NCBI RefSeq assembly: GCF_964204645.1 | Contig: NC_134025.1 | Span: 124,001 to 188,000 of the forward strand | Length of the DNA stretch: 64,000 bases | DNA from: Tubulanus polymorphus | Lineage: Eukaryota > Nemertea > Palaeonemertea > Tubulaniformes > Tubulanidae | Direction of reading: 5' to 3' | Shown: positions 41,690 to 52,079 of the stretch, piece by piece | Position numbering within the stretch: the first letter of the stretch is position 1 | How the letters are laid out: the number at the start of each line of letters is the position of its first letter | Position numbers and translations under genes: made by a program | Notes under the pieces: model-generated | Seen by the model: the letters and a program-made list of their open reading frames with translations, nothing else | The model's database searches: none | What the model was told of the DNA's origin: nothing

Positions 41690-42260
41690 TCGATGTCTCA
41701 AGTCAGGGATCCTCAATCGGTAGGGATTTGAACCTGATGGGAGCAGGACAGTTCTGGATCCAGTTCCATAGTTCAATGTTCTCGAACTATGGAACAGGGT
41801 CCCAGAAAAGTGGAACTGGATCTCGGAAACTAAATTAAACTCGTGAATTGATAATAGAAAACTGCATGACTGTTAAACATTGTATTACAGACTTACATTG
41901 TATTACAACCTTACATTGTATTACAATTAGATTGTCAAAGATTGTGACATTGCGTTTGATCATTTGTAAAAATGGACTTTACGTGAATGAACTGATAGAA
42001 TGTCAATCAGTAAAAACAAAAGGAACTTTAATGTTTTTGATAATAATCAATGATTTATTTGATAAACACTACTTAAATTTTATGTGTTGAATATAATTAT
42101 TTTCATAAGAAATAAATTCAAATTCACAAATAAATGAAACCATTGACTTGTAATTGAATTATAGTGGACACAAAAAACAAGAATTAATTCAATTGTAATT
42201 GGTTAAGGTTTGATCACTATTCCATTTTATCCTCATCTGTTTCATCTTTCTGATCACCAC
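41690..42260. other. Intergenic spacer after TMEM135
   Basis: Contains a short GGATCCAGTTCCA relic (about 41755-41830) related to the 9.95-kb minisatellite. An 80-residue open frame at 41848-42090 has no support. Confidence 0.45.
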
Positions 42261-42263
42261 ACT

Positions 42264-42733
42264 GGACAGAGGTGTCCCGGGTTCGAAGCCAGTAATTACT
42301 GATACTGATTCAGAGAGGTCCTGATGCTGAATAGAGGATGTACTGGGGTGTCCCGGGTTCAAACCCAGTAATTACTGATACTGATTCAGAGAGGTCCTGA
42401 TGCTGAATAGAGGGTGTACAGGGCTGTCCCGGGTTCAAACCCAGTAATTACTGATACTGATTCATAGTGGTCCTGATGCTGAATAGAGGGTGTACAGGGG
42501 TGTCCCGGGTTCGAACCCAGTAATTACTGATACTGATTCAGAGTGGTCCTGATGCTGAATAGGGGATGAACATGGGTGCCCCGGGTTCGAACCCGGTAAT
42601 TACGGATACTGATTCAGAGTGGTCCTGATGCTGAATAGAGGATGTACAGGGGTGTCCCGGATTTGAACCCGGTGATTACTGACACTGATTCTGAGTGGTC
42701 CTGATGCTGAATAAAGGATGTACAGGTTGCCAA
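42264..42733 (+). repeat. 76-bp tandem repeat, about 6 copies
   Basis: The period is exactly 76 bp (CTGATGCTG landmarks at 42321, 42397, 42473, 42549). Each unit carries GGGTTCGAACCC, a palindrome that also matches the Pol III box B, and GAGTGGTCCTGATGCTGAAT. It is interrupted at about 42733 by a foldback element and resumes at 43027. Inverted copies lie at 50720-50985 and 63735-64000. Confidence 0.93.
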
Positions 42734-42763
42734 GCGAGCAGACGATATCAAGATTTCTAACGT

Positions 42764-42998
42764 GATCGCCATCTATTGGAATTTGGCTGAACTCACTAGA
42801 TAGCTCTTACTGGTCTCACTGACTCTTCTTTAATCCGTTAAAATCACACTCGCCATCTGGTGGATATAGCTATCATAAGACTGTAGTAACATAGAAATCC
42901 ACCAGATGGCGAGTGTGATTTCAACTTACTGAGTAAGAGTCAGTAAGACAACTAAGAGCAATCTAGTCAGTTCAGCCAAATTCCAATCGATGGCGACC
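42764..42998. mobile_element. Foldback element inside the 76-bp array
   Basis: Arms of about 100 bp (42764-42863 and 42898-42998) are inverted copies with moderate divergence, around a 34-bp loop. At the loop, both arms end in CACTCGCCATCTGGTGGA or its complement, a CTCF-like core. The arm interiors share GGAATTTGGCTGAACT. The element splits the 76-bp array, so it inserted after the array formed. No target duplication is obvious. Confidence 0.75.
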
Positions 42999-43026
42999 AT
43001 AGCATCATTATTAAACTAAGCGTGTG

Positions 43027-43140
43027 TCCCGGGTTCGAAACCCAGTAATTACTGATTCTGATTCAGAGTGGTCCTGATACTGGATAGAGGATGTACGGGA
43101 GGGTGTCCCGGGTTCGAACCCAGCAAGCACTTCCTTTAAA
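43027..43140 (+). repeat. 76-bp tandem repeat, continuation (about 1.5 copies)
   Basis: Same unit and orientation as 42264-42733, resumed after the foldback insertion. Confidence 0.9.
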
Positions 43141-43444
43141 AGAGAACCAACTGAAGAAATCAAACAAACACCAGTAAGTCACTGGTAAGTTAGAACTGTT
43201 ATATTTGTCAAGCGATACTGAATAAACAGTTTTATTATGTTGTGACGTAAGCAAAAATTAGACCTGACACTATAAAAAACACACAATTATTATAAAATAA
43301 ATTAATCGATAATAATGATTAACATTTCTATTATTGATGCACTGATAGATAAATGAATAAATACACACTCATTGTTGATATAATATTTATATTTCACATA
43401 AGCCATATCGGAGACCTGAGTCTAAACACGATAATTTAGAGAAT

Positions 43445-43470
43445 TTTAACCAGGGGGCGCTGCAGTTAGG
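43445..43470 (+). promoter_or_regulatory. CTCF-like motif
   Basis: ACCAGGGGGCGCTGCAGTTA, close to the animal CTCF consensus, about 280 bp beyond the protease stop codon. Confidence 0.45.
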
Positions 43471-43621
43471 CAAAAGTTGGCAAGAATGGAATATTGAAAC
43501 AGTGACAATTAAAACTTCACTGTTACTATGGTGTTTATCGGCCGGTTATGTCTAATCAACTTTTCACCAACTGCAGCCCAAGGATTTTAGAAAATAATGA
43601 ATCAATTTCATAAATGTACAT

Positions 43622-43646
43622 GATCGCCATCACTAGGGGGCGTCTG
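43622..43646 (+). promoter_or_regulatory. CTCF-like motif
   Basis: CATCACTAGGGGGCGTCTGG, about 100 bp beyond the protease 3' end. Confidence 0.35.
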
Positions 43647-43726
43647 GGGTCACCAGAAGGTTCATTGTTGAGGGTTCGCTAAGGGTTTGTAGTTTTAAGC
43701 CTATAACAAATCAAATCTCTATATGT

Positions 43727-43732
43727 TTTATT
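43727..43732 (-). terminator. Protease polyadenylation signal (AATAAA)
   Basis: AATAAA on the minus strand begins 11 nt after the stop codon, implying a very short 3' UTR. Confidence 0.6.
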
Positions 43733-43743
43733 CTATTAACATT

Positions 43744-46700
43744 TCAAACCATGACAAACGACAATTTAAATCCTCTTCCTCCAAACGATTTATCCGTATG
43801 CAGAACAACAACCATCAGATTCTCGGTCGTATACCCGACCAGACCTTGCATAGTTCCACAGATTTTCTTACCGACGTCATCGCTGATTTTAGTGAAATAA
43901 TGAATATAGTCGTAAGCGCAGTCGGCTTCCTCTTCAAGGTCAACGTCCACAAATGTGTACTTGATTCTCTGTAAGTAAGGTATGGAATATCAAACACACG
44001 CCGCAGTTCCCTCCAACAGTTCAACTAGACTCCGTTCCACAGAGTCAGATTTGACTCCGAACACTGTGGGATTTGGACCTGGCCCCGAGATTCTGATCAG
44101 TTCAGTTTGAACCTAGAGTTAACTTAACAATCCAACTCTAACTCATAACTGTGGGACTGGGTCCGATTTCATAATAGATTCTAAAATTTTGATTAAATTT
44201 AGAATAAGACTTACTCGACCTTCGGGAGCTGTTATTTCCCAAACTACCTCTTGTAGTTTTTTGTATTTATTGGGATATCCTTCACTAGTGAAATATTGTT
44301 CAATTTCCATCGCGTTAAGGACTCTTTGTTGAACCTCTATTCATAACAATAGAAATCATATGAAAATATTGAATTACAACATGAAACATTCTAATCCGTG
44401 AACTCTGTAGATTATCGAGGAAATCCCACAATTCGAAATTTATATGATAGAATTTATTATTTTGAAACCGCATCATCAGCCATCATTCCACGTCCTGATG
44501 ATGGCTGTTAGTCAACAGCCATCATCATCCACCTGATGATGGCTGTTAGTCAACAGCCGAAACGTTGTGGTTTCAAAATAATAAATTCTATCATATAAAA
44601 TTAGAATTGTGGGATTTCTTCGATTGAATACAGCATCTTTAGGAGATATGAGAAACAGTAACTGCAACTTACTCGAATCAATGGTATTGCTAATCCAATC
44701 GAGGAGAGTTGATGTGCGGGCATAGACTCCAGGGTGATGATATTCAGCGCAACCTTTTCCCCAACTCGTAATCCCGACTTGGTAATAAACACCTTGCCAT
44801 TTCCACACCAGAGGACCTCCGGAATCGCCCTGTAATTACATGAAAAATACCTCATCTCAGACGTCTAAGGGTTAGGGTAACCTAGTGTTATTGGTTGAGG
44901 TGTGTTCTATATACCTGACATGTATCCATCTTGCCTTCCTCGTAGCCCGCACACATCATTAATGTTTTATTAAATAGTTTTCCAAGCCACGAAAGACAAT
45001 CAGCAGGATCTAAATTTTCGACAGTAACTCTGCGCAATAACTCCCTTGAACCAGTGTCTACAAATGAACGAAATGCTATTACAAATCAAACATCTCACAT
45101 TCACAGCCTAGATACGTGTTTAATTCTATTCACTTTTAGTAGATCCCCATCCAGAAGCTTCCAGTTTGGTACCGACAGGAATAACCAGATTAGGAGATGT
45201 TGGTAAACAGATCGGTATAATTTTAGCCGTCCATTGCACCGGTCTCACCATCATCAACAATGCTACATCTTTACGCCATTTGATCTTATTGAATTCCAAG
45301 TGGTCGTAGATATTAGCGACAGCTAAAACTCTCTGTCCTTCTTCCGTTTCTTCAATCTTATGTTTACCGAGCATAACGATGAAATCTTTAACTTCCCTAT
45401 AACACAATTGTAAACTATTATTTACTCTTCGACTCAGAATCAGTTGTCAATTAATACATTTTAATTAGAGAGAGAATCATATACGTGAAATATAGATAAG
45501 GGATACTCGCCTGCCTTCAACGCAATGAGCTGCGCACAGGACCCATAACTCTTTTATCAGAGACCCCCCGCATAGCTTCCGTCCTTTATATTTTACTGAA
45601 ACCTGCCAGGGATACGCATGCGCAGTCGCCTCCTCACCCCCGACAATCTTACTTCCGACTTGTTCAACCATCGGTTTGCCACACTCTATACAGTAGATAT
45701 TCATAAACGATTCATTTTTAATTGCAGGTCTTTATATAGAATAAAAGATACATTTCATAAAAGTAATTTCAAGACAAATCTCTTAATGTCTCTTAATCTC
45801 TTATTCCTCGAACTGAGAAACTCCAGACCACCAGCCCAAACGCAGTATACTACCAGCCCAAACGCAGTATACTACCAGCCCAAACGCAGTATACTACCAG
45901 CCCAAACGCAGTATACTACCAGCCTAAAACGCAGTATACTACCAGCCCAAACGCAGTATACTACCAGCCCAAACGCAGTATACTACCAGCCCAAACGCAG
46001 TATACTACCAGCCCAAACGCAGTATACTACCAGCCCAAACGCAGTATACTACCAGCCCAAACGCAGTATACTACCAGCCTAAAACGCAGTATACTACCAG
46101 CCCAAACGCAGTATACTACCAGCCCAAACGCAGTATACTACCAGTCCAAACACAGTAAGCACTTGGTCGACATCGGAAGTTTATTTGATAAACTGTGATT
46201 ACAATATTTCTATGGGTTCATGGAAAAATATAAACTTACCGAATCCACAGTTGAGTTCATCTCTTCCGTTTGGACAGTCCGCATGCTTATCACAAACTTT
46301 CGATAGAGGAATACATTTATTGACGAAACCATCTCGACACTTAAACGATTCGTAACCGCAACTTACATTTTCTGTAAATAAAACAATTATAGTAAATGAT
46401 AAGTGAAAAAAGTGGAAAAAGGAGCAGTAAATAAGTGCATAGAGTAGCTTCATCGGGAAGATTAGTGAATGAACTAATTCAATTATTGAAGCTAGTTTAA
46501 GCACCGATAGCGATTAAGCTCGAACTTCTTATAAAAGATCAAGTTAACCTACAAAAAAGAATATTACCTGCCGTCACGTTCATATTAAAGTTGTAACTTA
46601 CCTTCGAACACAACAATCCTGAAGCCTTTTCTATTAATGGATGAATCAGTTTTTAATCGAATCAATAAATCTCTGCCGTTACTGTTATAATAATTAGATG

Positions 46701-49700
46701 AGGCTCCATATCCACAGAAAAACACAAGTTCATTTTCATCGCTGACTTCCGCTCCGTTATAGAACCTGATTACGTCATATTGACATTGAGGGTGATATTC
46801 AATCTCATAATTATCAATTCGCGCATTTAAAACCTGTAAATATTCAATTCATGTGAAATCCGTGAAAATATTGTATCATTGAAAATACATCGATATTAGA
46901 TCGTAATCTTATAATCGACTAAATGTTTCATTCAGTATCGACAAACATTTCAAACTTTAACGAAACAGTTAACATCATTAACATCATTATGTGTAAAGTA
47001 TAAAACCTAGTCCGTTCAGATGTGTGGGAAATCAAATATCACGAAAATTAGAACTTCGCAAAAATTAAATTCTAATTTGAATATGTTAATAACCGAGGCA
47101 AGGAAAGGCGATCGAGTTCGAATCCCGTTTTATCAATAAAGATAATATTTTTCTTGCAATATTCGAATGTATTTCATTGTGTTTAGCTGAAGACAATTAG
47201 TTATTTCTGTAATCAATTATTTTGTATTCTACTATAGATGAATCAATATTTTATAAAATAAGATCCGCTAAGAATCATTTGAATTCCAAGCAGTTTCCGC
47301 AAGAGTAAACTGATATCGCTAATCCAACTTGATATAATAATTATAAAAATATATATATTGATATTTACATTGCCTTCTTTACTAGCTTTCACTTTCCACT
47401 GGCAGTCGAGGTCGATGGAATAAGTACCGGGTGAACTGTATCCAGGCGATTCAATGTATAGTTTCTGATCGGGGGTTGTTGTAAGTGTTCCTCCACAAGT
47501 ACTGCTAGCGACGTCTCTCTTCACACGACCTCCACGACCTCCACGACGAGGTCCTGATTTTCGATCTGGCATTTTATCAGGTTGTACATCAGCAGTTCCG
47601 GCCGGAATTATGAAAACTGGGGGCGGAAATTCTACAAACACAATTTCAAATTGTAATTCGACAGATTTGAATTAACGTTGAATAATTCTATTTTTAGAAA
47701 TGAAGAAATCCCATGATTGGTAATTATTAATTAGATGATAAGATTTAAATTCATGATTGAAATTAATGAGTTTAATGACACCACAATTAGTTCCGGCTAT
47801 TGCCTAAAAGCCATCATCAGGTGCAATTACAGCAAAAACATCAAATGTCAATTCTTGAATTCAAATGTTGCTCGTTGGATTTTACTAATAATGAGGGCCC
47901 CGTACTGTCAGCACCGATCCCCACCAGATGGCGTGCATAACGGTAAGACAAATCGATCGAAATTTAGTTCATTTTCAGGTTGAACTCTGATTGACCTTTA
48001 GGGTTCGTTGTAAGAGATTTTTGTTTCTACTAATCATTCATAGAATCTGTGTAGTTATCCCTGGATTTTGATTGAATTTGGAAAAAACCTGACATCATTT
48101 TGCCCCACTGCACACTAGCGCCCCTAGTGGATCCTCGATTGCCACAGTCGACCGGGGAACAGGAATAAGTGACGTTTACCGATGATTTTAGCAACCAAAA
48201 TAAAACCACAGTCCCCGTGTACATTAGAACCAGTATGAAACTGCACTTTCACCGATGATCCACTCGATATAACCTCAACAGTATCTTCAATTCTACGACA
48301 AAATGCTGCCATAGCCGAGTCAGCGCCCCCTGGTGAATCAGTAATAACGAGTCTATCGCTGTCGAACGGACATCCAGAACCGACGGCAGGGGACTGGATC
48401 GAGTAAGCTACATTCAACCGAACACCCTGAAAATAAAGCAATTCGTCGTGAGGAAAATCTCCGATAGAAAAATCGATTTATTTTTATATGTTATATACAT
48501 CAATTTCACGAGGACTACACGGGATGGACTTCTAAAACCGCAGTTTTATAAACCGTGTTTTAGTTAAAACCTCTCAGGAGACTAGTGTTGATTGATACCT
48601 GTTGCGGCGGAGCGTGAATTTTCCACGAACATTTTAGATTATTCGCGTACGGAATGCAGGAATTTTTGGATGCAGCGCCCTCTGTGATCTGTATTATAAC
48701 TGGTTTATCAGTAAGTTGAATGTTGAGATCATCTTCACATTTTGAGTGAATCTCTGCGGCGTCGTGATTCGCTGCGTGAAGAACCTGGAATCCATGTGGT
48801 ATCGGCTTCGGTGCTTTCCGGAAAACTGTTTCAACAAACGATACATTCCAATAGAATTAACATTCCAGTGAAATTAACAAACTTTAAATTAATCATTTAA
48901 TTAGTTCGTTATATAGTAAGCGTATTGAAACCCCTTCCCGTCAGGAAATTCATCTATGGACGATCAGTTTTTAAAAGGTGTGCTGATAAAATGTCTAATA
49001 TTTCTGGTATTTTGAAATTAGTAATGTGTCAGTTGATATCACAAGAGAGAGAGAGGTTGGATCCAGATATCCTGAGTTTCTCCCATGACCCTTTCTAACC
49101 CGCTATATACAAATCAAATAAAGTCCCAAACAATATTAATCATTTTTCAAAAGAATTTTCTGGAATCGATTTGACGTCACTGCACGGTATATTTCGCCGA
49201 TCGTATGTTGTTTATCTGAAATAAACGTTTTTCATTGTGGCAGAAATTGAATGTGTTCAATGAGAAATCTACGTGAAAAAACGAGCAGAAAACTGCGTTG
49301 AATTCGGCAGAAGTATTTAACATAAATTACACATTAATTAGTGATAAAAGTTTTATAGATAAATTGACATCAATGGACTCAAAATTCATTCATTAATCAG
49401 TAGAACGTCTGAGTATAGACAGGTTGCCTGCGCTCTATTGGACGGGTTCAGCACATTATTAATCTTTCTCAAAGTCATTCATTCTTAAAGTCAAATAGAT
49501 TCACTTTCGGAAAAAAACACAGAAATAACAGAAAAAAATATTCTCCGAATTGAAAACAGTTTCTATTTCACAATAATGAGTTTCATGATTCACTCTTTGT
49601 GAAAATGTTTTCCATTTATCAAAGTTTCTCTGATTTGTTTCTAAAGATACATTTTTTCCGTTTCAATTTAACAGTATGAGACATAAACAGACATCAGAGA

Positions 49701-50466
49701 CTGCAATAGTTGATTTAAGTTAACCACACAGTGGAATACTGACAATTATAACTACATAACCGTATACAACCGTAAAACTTCGAAAAGAAAATTTGATTAA
49801 AAAATTATCAGTTATTGCTGTTCGCTGTTTATCAACAAACCGATCTCGATATCTAGATCTGCTTGAAGTTCTTCGTTTGTTTTAAATGATTTTAAAACTG
49901 TAAATCTCATCTAAACAAACCACAAAAATTCTCTTGACAGTTTATATCATAGTTTCCTCATTTATCGTCTCAAATGAAAATATCGTTCTATTCTGTGAAA
50001 ACTGACCTTGATCGTCCCTGAGCCCAGGTTCAAGTCGCGGCTTAAGTCCAAAAAAGGTATTAGAAGACATTTATTTAAGACATTGTTTTAAGTTCAGTTT
50101 TTTAAATCTAAATCATTATTGCAACTTGTTCCTAGTTCTGGTGAATCAAATTATCAAAAAGGCAAAAAATAGATTCCTTGTTTTTAGCTGAGCTTAAAGC
50201 TTTACCCGGTCGGCCATTACTTTATCTAAAATTCCTAAACAAACTAACAATAACAGACCCAGTAGTTATAGAAATAAACCGATTACAAATATAGATTTTA
50301 CAAAACGACCGATTAGAAGAAGGTAACATTTTTACAAATAGTCTAAATCTACTCCTACCTATACTGATCACTGATACTTACCTCGTTGTTCGACTGATAA
50401 ACAATAAGCAGCTGGAACCGTTAGATAAACCAGCAGTAGAATCGGTTTTATCAGTTTGAAATTCAT
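43744..50466 (-). CDS. Secreted CUB-CUB-LDLa-trypsin-CUB serine protease, 12 coding exons
   Basis: Exons (high to low): 50382-50466, 48599-48825, 48180-48426, 47369-47631, 46602-46833, 46240-46371, 45511-45685, 45134-45396, 44915-45057, 44673-44829, 44215-44336, 43744-43968; 2271 nt, 756 aa, all in phase. Signal peptide about 1-22 ([16 protein letters not shown]); CUB1 about 58-185; RVKR furin-like site ending at R225; CUB2 232-351; LDLa C356-C393; protease domain from I409 after K408 (KIVGGEE); CUB3 642-755. The triad is H449 (CAAHC), D497 (KDVALL) and S592 (GDSGGP). D586 at the S1 pocket predicts cleavage after Lys/Arg. CUB3 lacks its first cysteine pair. Intron 7 needs a GC donor. The layout recalls ovochymase-type secreted proteases; the substrate is unknown, and roles in digestion, fertilisation or immunity are all possible. 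Confidence 0.93.
44414..44624. mobile_element. Foldback element with hammerhead-like core
   Basis: Arms 44414-44469 and 44569-44624 are near-perfect 56-bp inverted copies containing TATGATAGAATTTATTATTT. Between them, CCTGATGATGGCTGTTAGTC occurs twice in tandem. The second copy continues AACAGCC-GAAAC-GTTGTG-GTTTC (44533-44575), which resembles the CUGAUGA..GAAA core of hammerhead ribozymes. It lies in protease intron 10. Relics of the family lie at 47700-47826 and perhaps 16385-16440. Confidence 0.6.
45838..46155 (+). repeat. 22-bp minisatellite, about 14 copies (protease intron 6)
   Basis: Units contain CCAGCCCAAACGCAGTATAC; two carry an extra A (CCTAAAAC). A 154-residue + strand open frame across it is a repeat artefact. 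Confidence 0.94.
47700..47826 (-). mobile_element. Diverged copy of the 44.4-kb foldback family
   Basis: GAAGAAATCCCA at the left and GCCATCATCAGGTG at the right lie in the same order and spacing as in the reverse complement of the 44.4-kb element. The minus strand reads CCTGATGATGGCTTTTAGGC, then AATAGCCGGAAC. It lies in the intron between protease exons 3 and 4. Confidence 0.5.
47922..47945 (+). promoter_or_regulatory. CTCF-like motif
   Basis: CACCGATCCCCACCAGATGG followed by CG, in protease intron 3. Similar to 39327-39348. Confidence 0.35.
48113..48143 (-). promoter_or_regulatory. CTCF-like motif in the repeated 30-bp module
   Basis: Minus strand reads GGCAATCGAGGATCCACTAG, then GGGCGCTAGT, sharing nearly the whole 30 bp with 39694-39724. 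In protease intron 3. Confidence 0.4.
48318..48340 (-). promoter_or_regulatory. CTCF-like motif inside protease exon 3
   Basis: Minus strand reads GATTCACCAGGGGGCGCTGA, the best CTCF-like match in the window. It lies in coding sequence (residues DSPGGAD of CUB1). Confidence 0.4.
48671..48690 (-). promoter_or_regulatory. CTCF-like motif inside protease exon 2
   Basis: Minus strand reads AGATCACAGAGGGCGCTGCA, within coding sequence of CUB1. Confidence 0.3.
48830..50185. other. Protease intron 1, no further feature
   Basis: About 1.35 kb of AT-rich sequence. No open frame or repeat array recognised. Confidence 0.45.
50190..50330 (+). mobile_element. Interspersed repeat, copy 2
   Basis: Shares ordered blocks with 15065-15230 (CTAACAATAACAGACCC, AGTTATAGAAAT, GATTACAAAT, TTTTACAAAACGACC). 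Inside protease intron 1. Confidence 0.5.
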
Positions 50467-50502
50467 TTTGTCGCTTGTCTGGATATGAAACAGTTTTCAC
50501 GG

Positions 50503-50510
50503 TATATATA
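50503..50510 (-). promoter_or_regulatory. Putative TATA box of the protease gene
   Basis: TATATATA on the minus strand, 37-44 bp upstream of the start codon. This would put the TSS near 50475-50480 with a 5' UTR of about 10-15 nt. Confidence 0.5.
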
Positions 50511-50719
50511 GTAAATGTAACTGATAGTGACGGGTCGAAAAAGACTCTGCGTGATTTCATTGGTTGGTTTTTTTGTTTAATAAATGTGTTTTCTGTATGA
50601 AATAAGAGGAACCGGTCTTTATCACGTGTCGTCTGCCTTTATATGAAAACGCCAGTTAATCTTAATGTTAAAGTCTCAGTCAATTTAAACTAATTCAGCA
50701 TATATTTCATAGCTTAGCG

Positions 50720-50985
50720 TCAGGGCCCCGGGACACCCCTTTCTGTGTGGGTTCGAACCCACACTCATTTACATCCTCTATCCATCAGGACCACTCTGAA
50801 TCAGTATCAGTAATTACTGGGTTCGAACTTGGAACACCCCTGTACATCCTCTATTCGGCATCAGGACCGCTTTGCATCAGAGTCAGTAATTACTGGGTTC
50901 GAACCCGGGACACCCCTGTACATCTAATCAGCATCAGGACCACTCTGAATCAGTGTCAGAGAATTACCGGGTTCGAACCTGCGAG
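50720..50985 (-). repeat. 76-bp repeat, inverted block, about 3.5 copies
   Basis: Same unit as 42264-43140 but in reverse orientation, upstream of the protease promoter. The first copy is variant (GTGGGTTCGAACCCACAC, a longer palindrome). Confidence 0.9.
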
Positions 50986-51028
50986 GAAGGTAGAGACCGG
51001 CAACCAGTCTAGGTACGAATAAAGCGAC

Positions 51029-51268
51029 AAGTTTGGTGGCAGCACCTTACGGTCCCCTTGCAGAAATTCTGTGAACTAATATAATTACAGCAGGCTAGTA
51101 CGTTCGTGATTGGCCGTCAACTCTTTTTAAAAATCACATTTCGCTTTTAGAGAATTAACACTGATGTTAACATAACTGTTCAACAGTCGTTTATATATCA
51201 ACGGCCAGTAATATTACATTAGTTCACATAAATTCCGCTAGTCGACCGTACGGTGCTGCCACTAATCT
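51029..51268. mobile_element. Foldback element
   Basis: Arms 51029-51082 and 51217-51268 share GTGGCAGCACC, TACGGTC and GTGAACTAAT in inverted order. An inner inverted pair (ATTGGCCGTCAAC / TCAACGGCCAGTAAT) is nested within. MITE-like. Confidence 0.7.
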
Positions 51269-51639
51269 GAGAACATCGTCATTAAATTCAAATATTTTTT
51301 AATGTACAATAATACTAATATATCAATCTATTATGGACTTCGCATGTGAAACTTTCTTCCTTGGTACAAAATAACTGGACGAAGCTTAGTTTCTCTTCGG
51401 AACTTGAAAAACATTCAATGCAGTAATCTCTAACTCTATTGAATTTCATCGGAATGCGTCGATTATTTATCAATTTAGTTATTTATTTGTCGATGGAACT
51501 ACATTTTGTTAATGCGCTTTATTGGCCGTGCTTCACTGGTGTGCGCCACAAGACTCGCTGCAATCTGCGCGTGTAGTGATAAGCGTTCCTCGCTTGTGAC
51601 CTAGTTTAAAGTTTTCCAGGAAACTGCAACCGATTCAAC

Positions 51640-51990
51640 TGCCAGGGTTCGTTGCGGCTGGCCGTGAAAAGCAATTTTATAGAAGTTATCATCCTAGCTT
51701 ACCAGGGGTCCGGTATCACTTCCGAACGAACAGCTTTAGCGTAGTGGGTTCGAACCCTTTGACGGGTGAAGATGCGAAATGGGGGTGTTACTAAAAACTA
51801 TGCGCCGCTGAAACGAAGACCTATGCGCTTTGAGGTATTAAAACCAGGCGTGACTAAAAAGAAGTCCGAAGACCTACTTGAAATCATCACTTGGAGCGCT
51901 CTGTACCACCTCTGCCGATACGCCGACGAAAAGTAAATTGGTCGGTTTTCTCGGGTGCATATAGTCTTCGTTTTTAGTAGTGCTTCGTTT
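51640..51990 (+). mobile_element. Possible tRNA-derived SINE
   Basis: Box A-like TAGCTTACCAGG (51695) and box B GGTTCGAACCC (51747-51757) are correctly spaced, but no acceptor stem pairs, so it is not a tRNA gene. The downstream sequence contains ACGAAGACCTATGCGC and GAAGTCCGAAGACC pieces, and GTCTTCGTTTTTAGTA. Confidence 0.35.
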
Positions 51991-52079
51991 TAGTAAAACT
52001 TGTAACAACGAATGACAAATTTCAAAATCATATTTATTCTCATACAACAATTATACAAAATGCCAGGTTTGTGCTCGAG

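Noticed and set aside
42264-42733. Cluster of tRNA genes, because unit length is 76 bp and a box B is present
   Set aside because: No acceptor or anticodon stem can be formed; box A is poor. Only the box-B palindrome fits.
42264-43140. CRISPR-like array (regular 76-bp spacing)
   Set aside because: Whole units, not short repeats with unique spacers, are conserved, and the DNA is clearly animal.
45618-46082. 154-residue + strand frame in the protease locus
   Set aside because: Made of the 22-bp minisatellite plus the antisense of exon 7; no independent evidence.
51690-51770. Functional tRNA gene
   Set aside because: Boxes A and B are present, but the ends do not pair as an acceptor stem.
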